Source: Candidatus Methylomicrobium oryzae | GTDB taxonomy: Bacteria; Pseudomonadota; Gammaproteobacteria; Methylococcales; Methylomonadaceae | Assembly (NCBI RefSeq): GCF_016745425.1 | Contig: NZ_JAERVK010000004.1 | Coordinates: 62,001-126,000 of the forward strand | DNA length: 64,000 bases | Direction: 5' to 3' | Shown here: piece by piece, positions 6,961 to 16,209 of the stretch | Position numbering within the stretch: position 1 is the stretch's first letter | Layout of the letters: each line of letters begins with the position of its first letter | Translations under genes and position numbers: made by a program | Notes under the pieces: generated by a model | The model's input: the letters and a program-made list of their open reading frames with translations, nothing else | Told to the model about the DNA's origin: nothing | Database searches by the model: none

Positions 6961-8301
6961 TTAAAAATATCTGGCCATTAGCCCATACCCTGCGCTCGCC
7001 GCCGGGATCGGTATTTTCACCTCATAGCCCGCACCCGGCGCTTCCTGCATCTCCTGACCGTGCAGGTTCTGCATCCGTTCGACCACAATGTCGCGGTTGC
7101 CTTCGGGCAGAATCAGTTCGACCCGGTCGCCGACCGCAAACTTGTTTTTCACCTCGATTTCCGCAAGGCCGGTGGCACTGTCGTAACCGCGGATTTCGCC
7201 GCAGAATTGCTGTTGATGGCTTTTCGAATAGCCGGTAATGTAGTTCTGGTATTCTTGGGTATGGTGGCGCTGATAGAAACCGTCGGTGTAGCCGCGGTTC
7301 GCAAGGTTTTCGAGCACGCCGAGCAGTTCCGGACGGAACGGGCGTCCCGCCAGCGCATCGTCGATCGCCTGCCGGTAGGTCTGCGCGGTGCGCGCAACAT
7401 AATAGTGCGACTTAGTCCGGCCTTCGATTTTCAGGCTGTCGACGCCGATCTCGACTAAGCGCTGTACATGCTCGATCGCGCGCAGATCCTTCGAGTTCAT
7501 GATATAGGTGCCGTGCTCGTCCTCCATCACCGGCATCAACTCGCCCGGCCGGTTTTCTTCCTGCAGGAAATAGATGTTGTCGGCCAGCGGATGGCGGTCG
7601 GCGCCGCCGCAGCCCCCGTGGCTCAAATCGCTCATCGACAGGGAACCGCCGGCCGGCAGGTAATCGCCTTCGGCGTTTTCTTGGGCCGGCATCGTATCGT
7701 ACTTCCAGCGGCAGGAATTCGAACAGGTTCCCTGGTTCGGGTCGCGCCGGTTGAAGTAGCCGGACAACAGGCAGCGTCCGGAATAAGCGATGCAGAGCGC
7801 GCCGTGCACGAACACTTCCAACTCCATATCGGGGCATTGCTGGCGGATTTCGGCGATTTCGTCCAGCGACAGCTCGCGCGACAGAATGATGCGCTCGACG
7901 CCGAAGCGCTGCCAGAACTTGACCGTCGCATAATTGACCGTATTCGCCTGCACCGACAGATGCACCGGCATCTCCGGCCAGGCTTCGCGGACCATCATGA
8001 TCAGACCGGGATCGGCCATGATCAGGGCGTCCGGCCGCATCGCAACGATCGGTTCCATGTCCTTGAGGAAGGTCTTGATTTTTGCGTTGTGCGGAATCAC
8101 GTTCGTCGCCAGGAAAAATTTCTTGCCGAGCCGGTGCGCTTCGGCGATCCCGATGCCGAGATTCTCGGCAAGAAAATCGTTGTTGCGCACCCGGAGGCTG
8201 TAGCGCGGCAGTCCGGCATACACCGCGTCGGCCCCGTACGCGAATGCGTAGCGCATGTTTTTCAGGGTGCCGGCGGGAGAAAGAAGTTCGATTTTTTTCA
8301 T
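6961..8301 (-). CDS. trhP: tRNA 5-hydroxyuridine modification protein TrhP (peptidase U32 family)
   Basis: A 446-residue U32-family protein of YegQ/TrhP length (about 450). TrhP is needed for 5-hydroxyuridine at position 34 of tRNAs, using a prephenate-dependent route. The U32 signature is clear: LLSPAGTLKNMRYAFAYGAD at the start, LSVQANTVNYATVKFW, then EVFVHGALCIAYSGRCLLSG and SNSCRWKYD. The conserved cysteines in the last two motifs are thought to bind an iron-sulphur cluster. The C-terminal 100 residues form the small barrel domain typical of YegQ. The start is at MKKIELL. The gene stands alone, with repeats downstream and a 198-base gap upstream. YegQ, rather than the UbiU/UbiV or RlhA branches of U32, is favoured by length and by the SNSCRWKY region. 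Confidence 0.9.
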   Translation of the reverse strand: MKKIELLSPAGTLKNMRYAFAYGADAVYAGLPRYSLRVRNNDFLAENLGIGIAEAHRLGKKFFLATNVIPHNAKIKTFLKDMEPIVAMRPDALIMADPGLIMMVREAWPEMPVHLSVQANTVNYATVKFWQRFGVERIILSRELSLDEIAEIRQQCPDMELEVFVHGALCIAYSGRCLLSGYFNRRDPNQGTCSNSCRWKYDTMPAQENAEGDYLPAGGSLSMSDLSHGGCGGADRHPLADNIYFLQEENRPGELMPVMEDEHGTYIMNSKDLRAIEHVQRLVEIGVDSLKIEGRTKSHYYVARTAQTYRQAIDDALAGRPFRPELLGVLENLANRGYTDGFYQRHHTQEYQNYITGYSKSHQQQFCGEIRGYDSATGLAEIEVKNKFAVGDRVELILPEGNRDIVVERMQNLHGQEMQEAPGAGYEVKIPIPAASAGYGLMARYF

Positions 8302-8421
8302 GGAGTTAAAACAGGATTTGGCAATCGGCTATTTTAACTTATCGGCGGGCGTTAAGCTGGAAATTATAGGAATTTCAAGGTCAAAGACATCGATTCAGAT
8401 CTGTCTGAAAGGTGAAAGCAG

Positions 8422-8458
8422 GCAATCCGGCCATTCACTCGGGAATAGGCCGGATTGC
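8422..8458 (-). terminator. Stem-loop downstream of the TIGR03118 gene
   Basis: An 11-base perfect stem (GCAATCCGGCC at 8422-8432, GGCCGGATTGC at 8448-8458) with a 15-base loop lies 42 bases past the minus-strand stop codon at 8500. The T run on the minus strand is short (CTGCTTTC), so termination may be weak. Confidence 0.55.
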
Positions 8459-8499
8459 TTAAAATCACAATGCCGACTCAAGCGCAGTCGTCCCGGTTT

Positions 8500-10194
8500 T
8501 TAACTCGCTACGCCACCTGTGCTTCCCGAGCCGGCGGGGACAGTACCCGACGCACCAGTTTCACCACCGGTTGCGCCTGTCGCTCCAGTGGCTCCACCCG
8601 TAGCGCCTGTGGCACCGGTAGCGCCTGTCGCGCCGGTAGCCCCACCTGTAGCACCGGTGCCACCTGTAGTACCGGTGCCACCTGTAGCTCCGGTGCCACC
8701 TGTAGCTCCGGTGCCACCTGTAGCTCCGGTGCCACCTGTAGCACCGGTGCCGCCTGTAGCTCCGGTACCACCTGTAGCCCCCGTGGCGCCTGTCGCTCCT
8801 GTTTGCCCAGTTCGAGTTACCGCTTCGATTTTTCCGTAAACCCCGTTCGCTTCGTTGTTAGGACCTGCGGTAAAGAATAAAGTATTGGTCGGCTGATTCA
8901 AAACGCCGTTTCCGAACGCAATGCCCCATAGACCGTCGATCGATATCCTGCTTCCCGACCTGGTTCCTATATTTCCTAGGTTGGCCAGCGCCCCACGGGG
9001 GCGACCCGTAACAGGATCGAAGACGTTGATAGTGCCGTCGCCGAAATTGGCGATCAACAACATATTACTATTAACCCCGAAGTTGGCAGGCGCCATCGCC
9101 ATTCCCCATGGAGAATTTAACCGTCCGCGAGATGCAAAACGACGAATTAAGCACCCGTTCGCATCAAACACATCCACATAACCCGAGCCGCGCCCCGGCA
9201 CATCGTCCTCCCCGTTCTGATCCTGTCTGGCATAGGTCACGTACAGCACATCATGGATATTTTGGATGCCGAATGGCGCAAAGCCGGCGGGAATTCTCGA
9301 ATCGGTAAAATTACAGCCCAGTTCCGTCTGCGGATCCACCCAATTGAAACCGCTGTCGAATACCTGGATTTTGGCATTATGGAAATCTGTGGCGTATAAA
9401 TAATGCGCCTGTCCGTTGCTGGCCATGGCGAGTCCTTTGTAAACGGGCGCCTCGCCGCCACTCGGCGGTACGGCATTTTCGAGAACGATTGCATTATTTA
9501 AATCGGTCGAAGGAGACCAGCCAGCGATGCTGCCTTCCTCCGTCGCAAAAATGAAACGGGCCGGATTGTCTTCCGTTCCGGTTGCTCCGGTTGCTCCGGT
9601 CGCTCCATTGCTTACCGGAAGATCGAAATCGCTGGTATGGTTGGCAACGATACCGGTAGGACTACCGGCTGACTGCGGAAGCGTGACAAAAGGCAAACTA
9701 GTGGACGCCGTTCCGTTGCCGTCGTAAAGCGACGCTGTCCCGGAGCCGTTATTGGCTATCCAGGCTGGACTATCATGATTGAACGCCAGCCCCCAAGGAT
9801 TTATCAGACGGGAATCGGATTGATCGCTCACCAGACTCGTCACGCGATAACGGTTTAGCTGATTTTGCGGGATACCGATATTCTGGCCCGTTGCACCTGT
9901 TGCGCCGGTAGCCCCACCTGTAGCACCTGTCGCTCCGCCTGTTGCACCTGTTGCACCGGTCGCTCCGCCTGTGGCTCCTAGGGCACCTGTGGTGGCCGTA
10001 TTACCTTGGGTTGTATTCTGCCCGGTGGTGCTCTGGTCGCCGGTGGCAGTCATGGTGTTGCCGTTCCGGGCGACAGTTTGGGCTTGCGCCATGCCGGCGA
10101 TAACCCCAAGCGCAGAAAATTGAATGCAGGCCAACATGACCGCCTTGGTCAAAGGTTTAAACTGTAAAGGCGAATTTCGCTTATCGATCTTCAT
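8500..10194 (-). CDS. Secreted TIGR03118-type protein with collagen-like Gly-Ala-Thr repeats
   Basis: A 564-residue exported protein. The signal peptide runs from MKIDKRNS through a hydrophobic core to GMAQA. The globular part has NHL/SMP-like beta-propeller strands: [20 protein letters not shown], then [10 protein letters not shown], then [10 protein letters not shown] and [11 protein letters not shown]. This is the pattern I associate with TIGR03118. Three blocks of Gly-X-Thr triplets interrupt it: near the N-terminus (about residues 65-100), a short one in the middle, and a long C-terminal one (about 465-550, mostly GGTGAT). They resemble bacterial collagen-like repeats and probably form extended rods. 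I chose the ATG at 10194 because AGAGGAGAAAG precedes it; the frame is open to 10227. The plus strand reads as a long Pro-Val-Ala-Pro frame here, a by-product of the repeats. Function is unknown. Confidence 0.85.
   Translation of the reverse strand: MKIDKRNSPLQFKPLTKAVMLACIQFSALGVIAGMAQAQTVARNGNTMTATGDQSTTGQNTTQGNTATTGALGATGGATGATGATGGATGATGGATGATGATGQNIGIPQNQLNRYRVTSLVSDQSDSRLINPWGLAFNHDSPAWIANNGSGTASLYDGNGTASTSLPFVTLPQSAGSPTGIVANHTSDFDLPVSNGATGATGATGTEDNPARFIFATEEGSIAGWSPSTDLNNAIVLENAVPPSGGEAPVYKGLAMASNGQAHYLYATDFHNAKIQVFDSGFNWVDPQTELGCNFTDSRIPAGFAPFGIQNIHDVLYVTYARQDQNGEDDVPGRGSGYVDVFDANGCLIRRFASRGRLNSPWGMAMAPANFGVNSNMLLIANFGDGTINVFDPVTGRPRGALANLGNIGTRSGSRISIDGLWGIAFGNGVLNQPTNTLFFTAGPNNEANGVYGKIEAVTRTGQTGATGATGATGGTGATGGTGATGGTGATGGTGATGGTGATGGTGTTGGTGATGGATGATGATGATGATGGATGATGATGGETGASGTVPAGSGSTGGVAS
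8642..8785. repeat. 18-bp tandem repeat inside the TIGR03118 gene
   Basis: Eight consecutive 18-base units (plus-strand consensus CCACCTGTAGCTCCGGTG) encode Gly-Gly-Thr-Gly-Ala-Thr on the minus strand. Units 3 to 5 are identical; the others differ by one to three bases. Because the unit is a multiple of three, copy-number change keeps the frame and would lengthen or shorten the rod. Confidence 0.93.
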
Positions 10195-10383
10195 GATTCT
10201 TTCTCCTCTTAGAAGTTGTGCAGCCAAGCCGCAGCATATTCAAGATAAAGCTTTTATAATCCACAGCTTCCACGAGCATCATTCGTCCCTTGCTCCTGTA
10301 ATCCCAAAATTTTTATGGAAGAGCGAAAAAAAAATTTACTCGTTTGAACCTTTGAAGTCTGTCCTATCCGCCACATAAACAAT

Positions 10384-10870
10384 CATTGCAGTTTGATGTT
10401 GCGTTTACCCATCTCGGCATGGGATAAAGCTCTGCGCTGGAGGCATTCACCCTGCCATCGCGCCGCGGCGCGCAATCCGGTTTTAGCGAGACTTTCGGCG
10501 TAACGCCTACGGCCGATCACTGGATAGTGTATTGGGGCTTTAATGACGATTCGGGTGAATTCGAACGCTTTCGGAGCCAGGAAGGCGGCCCGGGCTGGAT
10601 GTGCAGTTTATTGTCATTGCGGGACGAATTATTGCGGGGCGATACGCGGCCGCTTTACTTGGACTGGCTGGCGCGAGTGTGCAATTGCAATGAAGAAGTG
10701 GGCGATGACGATATCGAGCCGCCCGTGCCGGCGGGATTGCAGACCTTAACCCCTGCCTGAACCGCTTTGATGGAAATTCTGCAGATCGATCCCGACCGGC
10801 TCGCCGCCGCAGCCGGCGCCAGTCCTGCATTACCCGATCAGAATGCAATAGATCCGAATCGGGATGACTG
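10384..10870 (+). pseudogene. Remnant of an uncharacterised protein gene
   Basis: Coding-like sequence is split over two frames. LMLRLP (near 10393) is in one frame. From about 10440 the second frame gives a run ending in TADHWIVYWGFNDDSGEFER, then SLLSLRDELLRGDTRPLYLD and DDDIEPPVPAGLQTLTPA. This is stopped by an in-frame TGA at 10758-10760 and then resumes in the same frame as MEILQIDPDRLAAAAGAS. Composition and helix patterns continue smoothly across the stop. One frameshift near 10436 and one nonsense codon therefore explain the data. I do not know the family name. No start codon with a ribosome site is visible. Confidence 0.55.
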
Positions 10871-10968
10871 GCTTGCGCTGCAAACCCTATTTGATTTTAC
10901 AACCGCATACCGGCTTCGTAGCGCGCCGCTCTATTGGCCTTGGCGGGCGGCTAAACAAAAAATATTCC

Positions 10969-11616
10969 CTATCCTGCGCTTTCTCTTTGATTTTGCCGTG
11001 CCAATTTCTGGAGCGAGGCCATGCTTTCGGTCAGCGCCTCCATGAACGCCTGCCGGCTGCCTCTCCAATACAAAGCCTCGCCGATAAACGCATCCACAAT
11101 GAACGGCACCAGAATGATTTCGCCTTTCGGCAGGGATTTGCCGAGTCCATAGAAAAATACCGGAATGACGGGCGTTTCCGGACATTCACTGGCCAGATGC
11201 GCAATGCCGTTTTTCAGTTTGCCCAGCGTTTCGGGTTCGCCGCGGCTGCCTTCGGGAAACAGGATGAGAATTTCACCGTTTTGCAGGGCTTCGGTCAGCG
11301 GAGTCAATAGCCGGCTGTTTTTGCCGGCGGCATGCCGTTCGATCGGAATGATGCCGATCAGGTCCATCGCAAACCATCTCAATAACCGATTGCGCAGAAA
11401 ATAATCGGCCGCCGCGACCGGGCGGATCTTGCTCGCCAGCGATAAGGGGAACAGCGACATCAACGCCAGCGTGTCGAGATGGCTGTTATGATTCGCCACG
11501 ATGATCGCGGGGCCCTTAACCGGCAATAAGTGCCGGTTTCTGGCGTTAATGCCGAGCACGATCAACACGAGCGGTTTGACGATGAACAGGTAGAACAGGA
11601 TCCTTAACATCGTCAA
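10969..11616 (-). CDS. Lysophospholipid acyltransferase (PlsC-type)
   Basis: A 215-residue membrane-associated acyltransferase of the PlsC/LPLAT family. It probably adds an acyl chain to a lysophospholipid or lysophosphatidate. The catalytic HX4D motif is in ANHNSHLD (about residues 41-48), and the substrate-binding FPEGSRGEPE motif is about residues 118-127. An N-terminal hydrophobic segment (LRILFYLFIVKPLVLIVLGI) should anchor it. It overlaps the CdsA-like gene by four bases, so it is the last gene of a coupled trio (12551-13159, 11613-12554, this gene). The combination suggests a side branch of phospholipid synthesis. Whether it acts at sn-1 or sn-2 cannot be read from the sequence. Confidence 0.88.
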   Translation of the reverse strand: MTMLRILFYLFIVKPLVLIVLGINARNRHLLPVKGPAIIVANHNSHLDTLALMSLFPLSLASKIRPVAAADYFLRNRLLRWFAMDLIGIIPIERHAAGKNSRLLTPLTEALQNGEILILFPEGSRGEPETLGKLKNGIAHLASECPETPVIPVFFYGLGKSLPKGEIILVPFIVDAFIGEALYWRGSRQAFMEALTESMASLQKLARQNQRESAG

Positions 11617-12554
11617 TAATGCAGGTAATAGGCGAAATGAAAGAACAGCGGCGCGGTATAGGTCAGGCTGTCCAGACGGTCGAGGATGCCGCCGTGCCCC
11701 GGCAGCAGACTGCCCGAATCCTTGACGCCGATATCGCGTTTCAGCGCCGAAATAGTCACGTCGCCGACGAATCCCGCTACCCCGATCAACAAGCCCGCGG
11801 CCGCGCCTTCGCCAGAGGTCAAAGGGGTCAGCCAGGGCGCCAGCGCGATCGCCAGCATCGTCGTTGTCAGTAGGCCGCCCAGAAAACCCGCTACGGTTTT
11901 ATTCGGGCTGACTTTGGGTGAAATTTTCCGGCGCCCGAAGCTTTTTCCCCAGACATATTGAGCAATATCGTTGATTTCGGTCAAAAACACCAGATAGAGC
12001 AAAAGCCCTGCCACGCCCCCGGCGGGATTGTTTTCCGGCGGCAGCACCAGCATGAAGGCCATATGGCTCAGATTGAACACGGTGATCATCAGGCCCCAGT
12101 GCAGCGTGCCGATCGCTTTCAAAAAGCCCTGCGTTTCGCCGACCAGGATCATCCGCATCGGCAGAAGCAAGAACATGTAGACCGGAATGAAAATGATGAA
12201 CATGCCGTACCAGCCATGCCATACCCAATAAAACTGGATCGGAATCGCAAGATAGGCCCAGAACAGCACGCGATGGTCGGCTCGCCGCGTCGGGATCAGC
12301 GACAGATATTCCTTGAAAGCCAGAAAGCTGATGAAGCCGAACAGCACGACCGAAACGGTGCGGTTGACCAGCACCGCGAGCGCAAAGATGCCGACAATGA
12401 ACCACCAGGTTCTGACACGCTGGCGCAGTTCGCGATAATTCCGTTCGGGACGGGTTTTGACCAGTGCAATCGAAATCAGACTGCTCAGCGCGAGCAAAAT
12501 ACCGACGCTCAGGAAGGCGATTTGAATGCTGAGGGGCAGGATCGGCCAGTTCAT
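11613..12554 (-). CDS. CdsA-like phosphatidate cytidylyltransferase
   Basis: A 313-residue polytopic membrane protein with about eight hydrophobic helices. CdsA enzymes make CDP-diacylglycerol from CTP and phosphatidate. The family signature is at the C-terminus: SALKRDIGVKDSGSLLPGHG followed by GILDRLDS, with the metal-binding Asp residues present. It is longer than the classical CdsA and resembles E. coli YnbB, which is also encoded next to a CDP-alcohol transferase. It overlaps both neighbours by four bases. I infer a dedicated second copy for the adjacent transferase; the housekeeping cdsA would normally lie with dxr and uppS, which are not here. Confidence 0.9.
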   Translation of the reverse strand: MNWPILPLSIQIAFLSVGILLALSSLISIALVKTRPERNYRELRQRVRTWWFIVGIFALAVLVNRTVSVVLFGFISFLAFKEYLSLIPTRRADHRVLFWAYLAIPIQFYWVWHGWYGMFIIFIPVYMFLLLPMRMILVGETQGFLKAIGTLHWGLMITVFNLSHMAFMLVLPPENNPAGGVAGLLLYLVFLTEINDIAQYVWGKSFGRRKISPKVSPNKTVAGFLGGLLTTTMLAIALAPWLTPLTSGEGAAAGLLIGVAGFVGDVTISALKRDIGVKDSGSLLPGHGGILDRLDSLTYTAPLFFHFAYYLHY

Positions 12555-13159
12555 GATACGAGTTCCTTCAGCGCCTGCCGGGCGCGATTAATGATCGTCA
12601 AGACAGTCAGTGCCAACATCAATGCAAAAAGCCCATTCAGCCAGACGTCCGGCTGAATGCCGAATCCCAGCACCAGGCCGGCCGTCCCGAAAACGAAAGC
12701 GCGGTCGCTTTTGCCCATCGGGCCGTCATAGCGGCGCGAGGCACCGATTTGGACAGCAATTACGCCGGTCATTTCGCTAAGAATCGACGCGATCACCAGC
12801 AATACGATAAGCCAGGGGTACACGTTTGGAAGCAGCGCGAACGGCAAATACAGGGCCGTATCCGAGAGCACGTCGCAAAGTTCGTTTAAAATCGCCCCCA
12901 ATGGCGATTTCATTCCGTGCTCGCGCGCCAACATGCCGTCGATCGCATTCAGCGCCATTCGTACAAATAACACAAGCGGCAACGACAAAAAAGCCGCAGC
13001 CTGCGCATCGGAAAACATCAGCACCAGCCCGGTTGCGCTCGACAGAAGCAATGCCGCGATCGTAATCTGATTGGCTGTGACGCCGAGCTTTGCCAAACTG
13101 ATCACCAGAGGCCGCAGCAGGTTTTGGAAAGTGGGTTTGATCGCATAAATAGTGGGCAT
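12551..13159 (-). CDS. CDP-alcohol phosphatidyltransferase (YnbA-like)
   Basis: A 202-residue membrane protein with about six hydrophobic helices. The family signature DGx2ARx8Gx3Dx3D is present as DGMLAREHGMKSPLG, then AIL N ELC D: the third Asp of the consensus is Asn. The fourth Asp is kept. This change may be normal in the YnbA branch, but it alters a metal or catalytic position of the general family. The enzyme would join a CDP-lipid to an unknown alcohol. I chose the ATG at 13159 because AGGA lies seven bases before it, rather than an ATG at 13189. It is the first gene of the coupled trio. Substrate is unknown. Confidence 0.87.
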   Translation of the reverse strand: MPTIYAIKPTFQNLLRPLVISLAKLGVTANQITIAALLLSSATGLVLMFSDAQAAAFLSLPLVLFVRMALNAIDGMLAREHGMKSPLGAILNELCDVLSDTALYLPFALLPNVYPWLIVLLVIASILSEMTGVIAVQIGASRRYDGPMGKSDRAFVFGTAGLVLGFGIQPDVWLNGLFALMLALTVLTIINRARQALKELVS

Positions 13160-13461
13160 GGTATTGTCCTGGCAGAGTGATGATCGCAATTTCGCATTAT
13201 AGGTTTTGCCAGGCCTAGTGAAAAAACAATCGTAATAACTATAGAGCCGGCCCAGTGAAGTTTAAATAGTTTCTGAGTTAATGCTCCTATGCAACAATAC
13301 CCAGGGATAAAACATCTTTTCTGATCGTTCCCACGCGCTGCGTCCTTATTCCGGCTCCCATTTTAATGCCCTATGTGCACGCTAAACGCGGGAACCATAG
13401 GGAAGTTGTAACTGGCCTAATCCTAATTTTTCAAGTTTGGAATATCCTAGATTTTTTTAAA
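13160..13461. other. Divergent intergenic region upstream of dusA
   Basis: About 300 bases between divergently transcribed genes. They contain a degraded palindromic repeat (CGTTCCCACGCG near 13326 against CGCGGGAAC near 13389). No gene is supported: the frame of dusA stays open upstream to 13366, but the extra residues do not resemble the family. Confidence 0.5.
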
Positions 13462-14433
13462 ATGAATAAATCATATAGGTTTTGCGTCGCCCCGATGCTG
13501 GACTGGACCGACCGCCATTGCCGCTTTTTTCACCGCCTGATGACGAAACGGGCACTACTCTATACCGAAATGGTCACGACCGGCGCCCTGCTGCACGGCA
13601 ACCGGCAGCGGTTTTTGCAATTCGATCCGAGCGAGCATCCCTTGGCGCTGCAATTGGGCGGCAGCGATCCTCGGGATCTGGCCGCCTGCGCGAAGATCGC
13701 CGAAGATTTCGGCTACGACGAGGTGAACCTGAACGTGGGCTGCCCCAGCGACCGGGTACAGAACGGCCGTTTCGGCGCTTGTTTGATGGCCGAACCGGAG
13801 CTGGTGGCGGACTGCGTCGCCGCGATGCGGAATGCGGTGTCGATGCCGGTAACCGTGAAATCGCGGATCGGGATCGACGATCGGGATTCCTACGAGGAAC
13901 TGGCCCATTTTATCGACACGGTCGCCAAAGCCGGCTGCCGGACCTTTATCGTGCATGCCCGCAAGGCCTGGCTGAAGGGGCTGTCCCCGAAGCAAAACCG
14001 GGAAGTGCCGCCCTTGCGCTATGAGGTGGTTTACCGTCTGAAACAGGATTTTCCGCCGCTTCGGATCGTATTGAACGGCGGCATCACGACCCTTGAGCAG
14101 GCGGAGAAAGCGCTACAAAATGGCGTCGACGGCGTGATGATGGGACGGGAGGCGTATCACAACCCTTATATTCTGGCCGAGGCCGACCGGCGCCTGTTCG
14201 GCATGTCGGCCGATACCATGCCGCGCAACGAAATCGTCAACCGGCTGATGCCCTATATCGAGCGGCAGCTGGCCGAAGGCATTCGCCTGCACAGCATTAC
14301 CCGGCATATCCTCGGCCTGTTCCACGGCGAGCCGGGCGCGCGTTCCTGGCGCCGGCATTTGAGCGAAGAGGCGATCAAATACGGCGCGGACGCCGCGGTT
14401 GTCCGCGAAGCATTAAAATTCACCGCACAATGA
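13462..14433 (+). CDS. dusA: tRNA-dihydrouridine(20/20a) synthase
   Basis: A 323-residue FMN flavoenzyme that reduces uridine 20/20a in the D-loop of tRNA. It starts [20 protein letters not shown], typical of DusA. The active-site motif [20 protein letters not shown] contains the catalytic cysteine. Later motifs are [30 protein letters not shown] and VLNGGI, the last at the phosphate end of the TIM barrel. The frame is open back to 13366, but family homology begins at 13462. A weak ribosome site fits the AT-rich start. folE follows 41 bases downstream in the same direction. Confidence 0.95.
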   Translation: MNKSYRFCVAPMLDWTDRHCRFFHRLMTKRALLYTEMVTTGALLHGNRQRFLQFDPSEHPLALQLGGSDPRDLAACAKIAEDFGYDEVNLNVGCPSDRVQNGRFGACLMAEPELVADCVAAMRNAVSMPVTVKSRIGIDDRDSYEELAHFIDTVAKAGCRTFIVHARKAWLKGLSPKQNREVPPLRYEVVYRLKQDFPPLRIVLNGGITTLEQAEKALQNGVDGVMMGREAYHNPYILAEADRRLFGMSADTMPRNEIVNRLMPYIERQLAEGIRLHSITRHILGLFHGEPGARSWRRHLSEEAIKYGADAAVVREALKFTAQ

Positions 14434-14474
14434 TGTTATACTGCGGCGGTCTTGTATTTATTGAGAACTGAATC

Positions 14475-15023
14475 GTGGAAGAATATTTCTCGAAGATTAT
14501 CGCAGCGGTGGGCGAAGATTTGAACCGCGAGGGGCTGATAGATACCCCGAAGCGCGCCGCCAAGGCATTCAAGTTTTTGAACAACGGTTACCAGAAAAAC
14601 CTCGACGAGGTACTGAACAATGCCGTATTCACGGCCGATACCGAAGACATGGTAATCGTGAAGGACATCGAATTGTATTCGTTGTGCGAGCACCATCTGC
14701 TACCGTTCATCGGCAAATGCCATGTCGGCTATCTGCCGCGCGGCAGAGTTCTGGGCCTCTCCAAAATCGCGCGGATCGTCGATATGTATGCCCGCCGCCT
14801 GCAGATCCAGGAGAAACTGACCAAGCAGATTGCCGATGCGATCGAGTATGCGGTTGACGCAAAAGGCGTCGCGGTCGTGATCGAGGCAAAACATCTGTGC
14901 ATGATGATGCGCGGCGTCGAAAAGCAGAATTCGGTGATGACGACGTCGGTGATGACCGGCATCTTCCGCAAAGAAATGAATACGCGTTCGGAATTCCTGA
15001 ACCTGATCAACCGCCAGCCATAG
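14475..15023 (+). CDS. folE: GTP cyclohydrolase I
   Basis: A 182-residue FolE-type GTP cyclohydrolase I. It opens GTP to 7,8-dihydroneopterin triphosphate, the entry to folate and related pterins. Zinc ligands are visible in LCEHHLLPF (Cys and His) and HLCMMMRG (Cys). Other conserved motifs are [18 protein letters not shown] and [16 protein letters not shown]. It uses a GTG start at 14475; no ATG fits the homology. It is somewhat shorter at the N-terminus than E. coli FolE (222), as is common for the compact form. hemH starts two bases after its stop, so the pair is probably one transcript. Confidence 0.95.
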   Translation: MEEYFSKIIAAVGEDLNREGLIDTPKRAAKAFKFLNNGYQKNLDEVLNNAVFTADTEDMVIVKDIELYSLCEHHLLPFIGKCHVGYLPRGRVLGLSKIARIVDMYARRLQIQEKLTKQIADAIEYAVDAKGVAVVIEAKHLCMMMRGVEKQNSVMTTSVMTGIFRKEMNTRSEFLNLINRQP

Positions 15024-15024
15024 C

Positions 15025-15993
15025 ATGAGCCCGAAAAAAACCGGCGTCTTGCTGGTCAATCTGGGCTCGCCTGCGGAACCGACCGTCGCGGCGGTCCGCC
15101 GGTTTTTGGGCGAATTTCTCTGGGATCCGCGCGTCGTCAATCTGCCCCGGCCGTTATGGTGGCTGATTCTAAACCTGTTCGTGCTGCCGCTTCGGCCGCG
15201 CCGGTCTTTTCTAGCCTACCGCAAGGTCTGGGATGAGAAAGGCTCGCCATTGATTTATCTGACCCGGCAGCTTGCCGAAAAAGCCGCCTCCAAACTGGCG
15301 GCGCAAAACATCGCGGTACGCGAGGCGATGCGCTACGGCGAACCCTCGATTGCGAATCAATTGCGGGCTTTCAAGGAAGCAGGCGTCGACCGCGTGTCGA
15401 TACTGCCGCTGTATCCCCAATATTCGTCGACCACGACCGCCTCGGTCTTCGACGCGGCGGCCGCCGAGCTGATGCAGTGGCGGCATATTCCTGAAATCCG
15501 CTTCATCGGCGATTACTATCAGGATCCCGGCTATATTGCCGCGGTAGCGGATTCGATCCGGCAATACTGGAACCTGCACGGCAAACACGAACGGCTGCTG
15601 ATGTCGTTTCACGGCCTGCCGGAAATGTTGACCAAACTGGGCGATCCGTACTTCTCGCATTGCGAACGGACGGCCGCCGCGATCGCAAAGCAGCTTTCGC
15701 TACAGGATCACGAATGGCAAATGGTATTCCAGTCGCGCTTCGGCAAGGCCGAGTGGCTGAAGCCGTATTGCCTGGATACGCTTCAGGAACTGCCGAAACG
15801 TGGCGTCAAAACAGTCGATCTCGTCTGCCCCGGCTTCGCGGTCGATTGCCTGGAAACGCTGGAAGAGATCGCGATCGCGAACAAGGAAGCCTTCCTGAAG
15901 GCCGGCGGCAGCGCTTACCATTATATTCCGGCGCTGAACGACTCGGATGCGCATGCGGACGTGCTCGTCAATTTACTGCTGTCGAGCGATTGA
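15025..15993 (+). CDS. hemH: Ferrochelatase
   Basis: A 322-residue ferrochelatase, which inserts Fe2+ into protoporphyrin IX to make protohaem. The metal-site motif SFHGLPEM carries the conserved His. The second conserved acidic region is in CPGFAVDCLETLEEI. The N-terminus GVLLVNLGSP is characteristic. Length is normal for the bacterial enzyme. It follows folE by two bases. Haem demand is consistent with the c-type cytochromes encoded nearby, although they are not in the same transcript. Confidence 0.96.
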   Translation: MSPKKTGVLLVNLGSPAEPTVAAVRRFLGEFLWDPRVVNLPRPLWWLILNLFVLPLRPRRSFLAYRKVWDEKGSPLIYLTRQLAEKAASKLAAQNIAVREAMRYGEPSIANQLRAFKEAGVDRVSILPLYPQYSSTTTASVFDAAAAELMQWRHIPEIRFIGDYYQDPGYIAAVADSIRQYWNLHGKHERLLMSFHGLPEMLTKLGDPYFSHCERTAAAIAKQLSLQDHEWQMVFQSRFGKAEWLKPYCLDTLQELPKRGVKTVDLVCPGFAVDCLETLEEIAIANKEAFLKAGGSAYHYIPALNDSDAHADVLVNLLLSSD

Positions 15994-16209
15994 AGAAAAG
16001 CACTGGGCACTTGCCGAGCGTGCAAAGCGGCTCGTGATTTGACAAATTCGCCGCAAACGCTTACTTATACTCCCCGGATCATTAAAGTAGACATAGCCTC
16101 GATGAAGCCTTGCGGAATCGGGGAGCCGGGCTTCGAGGTTTCTCAGTCCGGCCTTGCCGTCTCACGGCTACAGGTATTGTTCCACAAAACCGACAACGAG
16201 AGATCACCG
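15994..16209. other. Intergenic region with a degraded palindromic repeat
   Basis: The 216 bases between hemH and the MutS-like gene include GCCTCGATGAAGCC (near 16095) and an approximate reverse complement in GGGCTTCGAGG (near 16130). This looks like a worn REP-type element. The open frame that runs through it (from 16039) is an upstream extension of the next gene and shows no homology of its own. Confidence 0.45.

Noticed and set aside
8642-8785. Tandem array considered as a CRISPR
   Set aside because: Units are contiguous without spacers and are in frame within a coding gene.
8519-8839. Plus-strand Pro-Val-Ala-Pro repeat frame
   Set aside because: It is the antisense of the Gly-Ala-Thr repeats of the TIGR03118 gene; the minus-strand frame has a signal peptide and globular domains and is the real gene.
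16039-16209. Upstream extension of the MutS-like gene
   Set aside because: The extra 57 residues lie over a degraded palindrome, and the internal ATG at 16210 has a good ribosome site.
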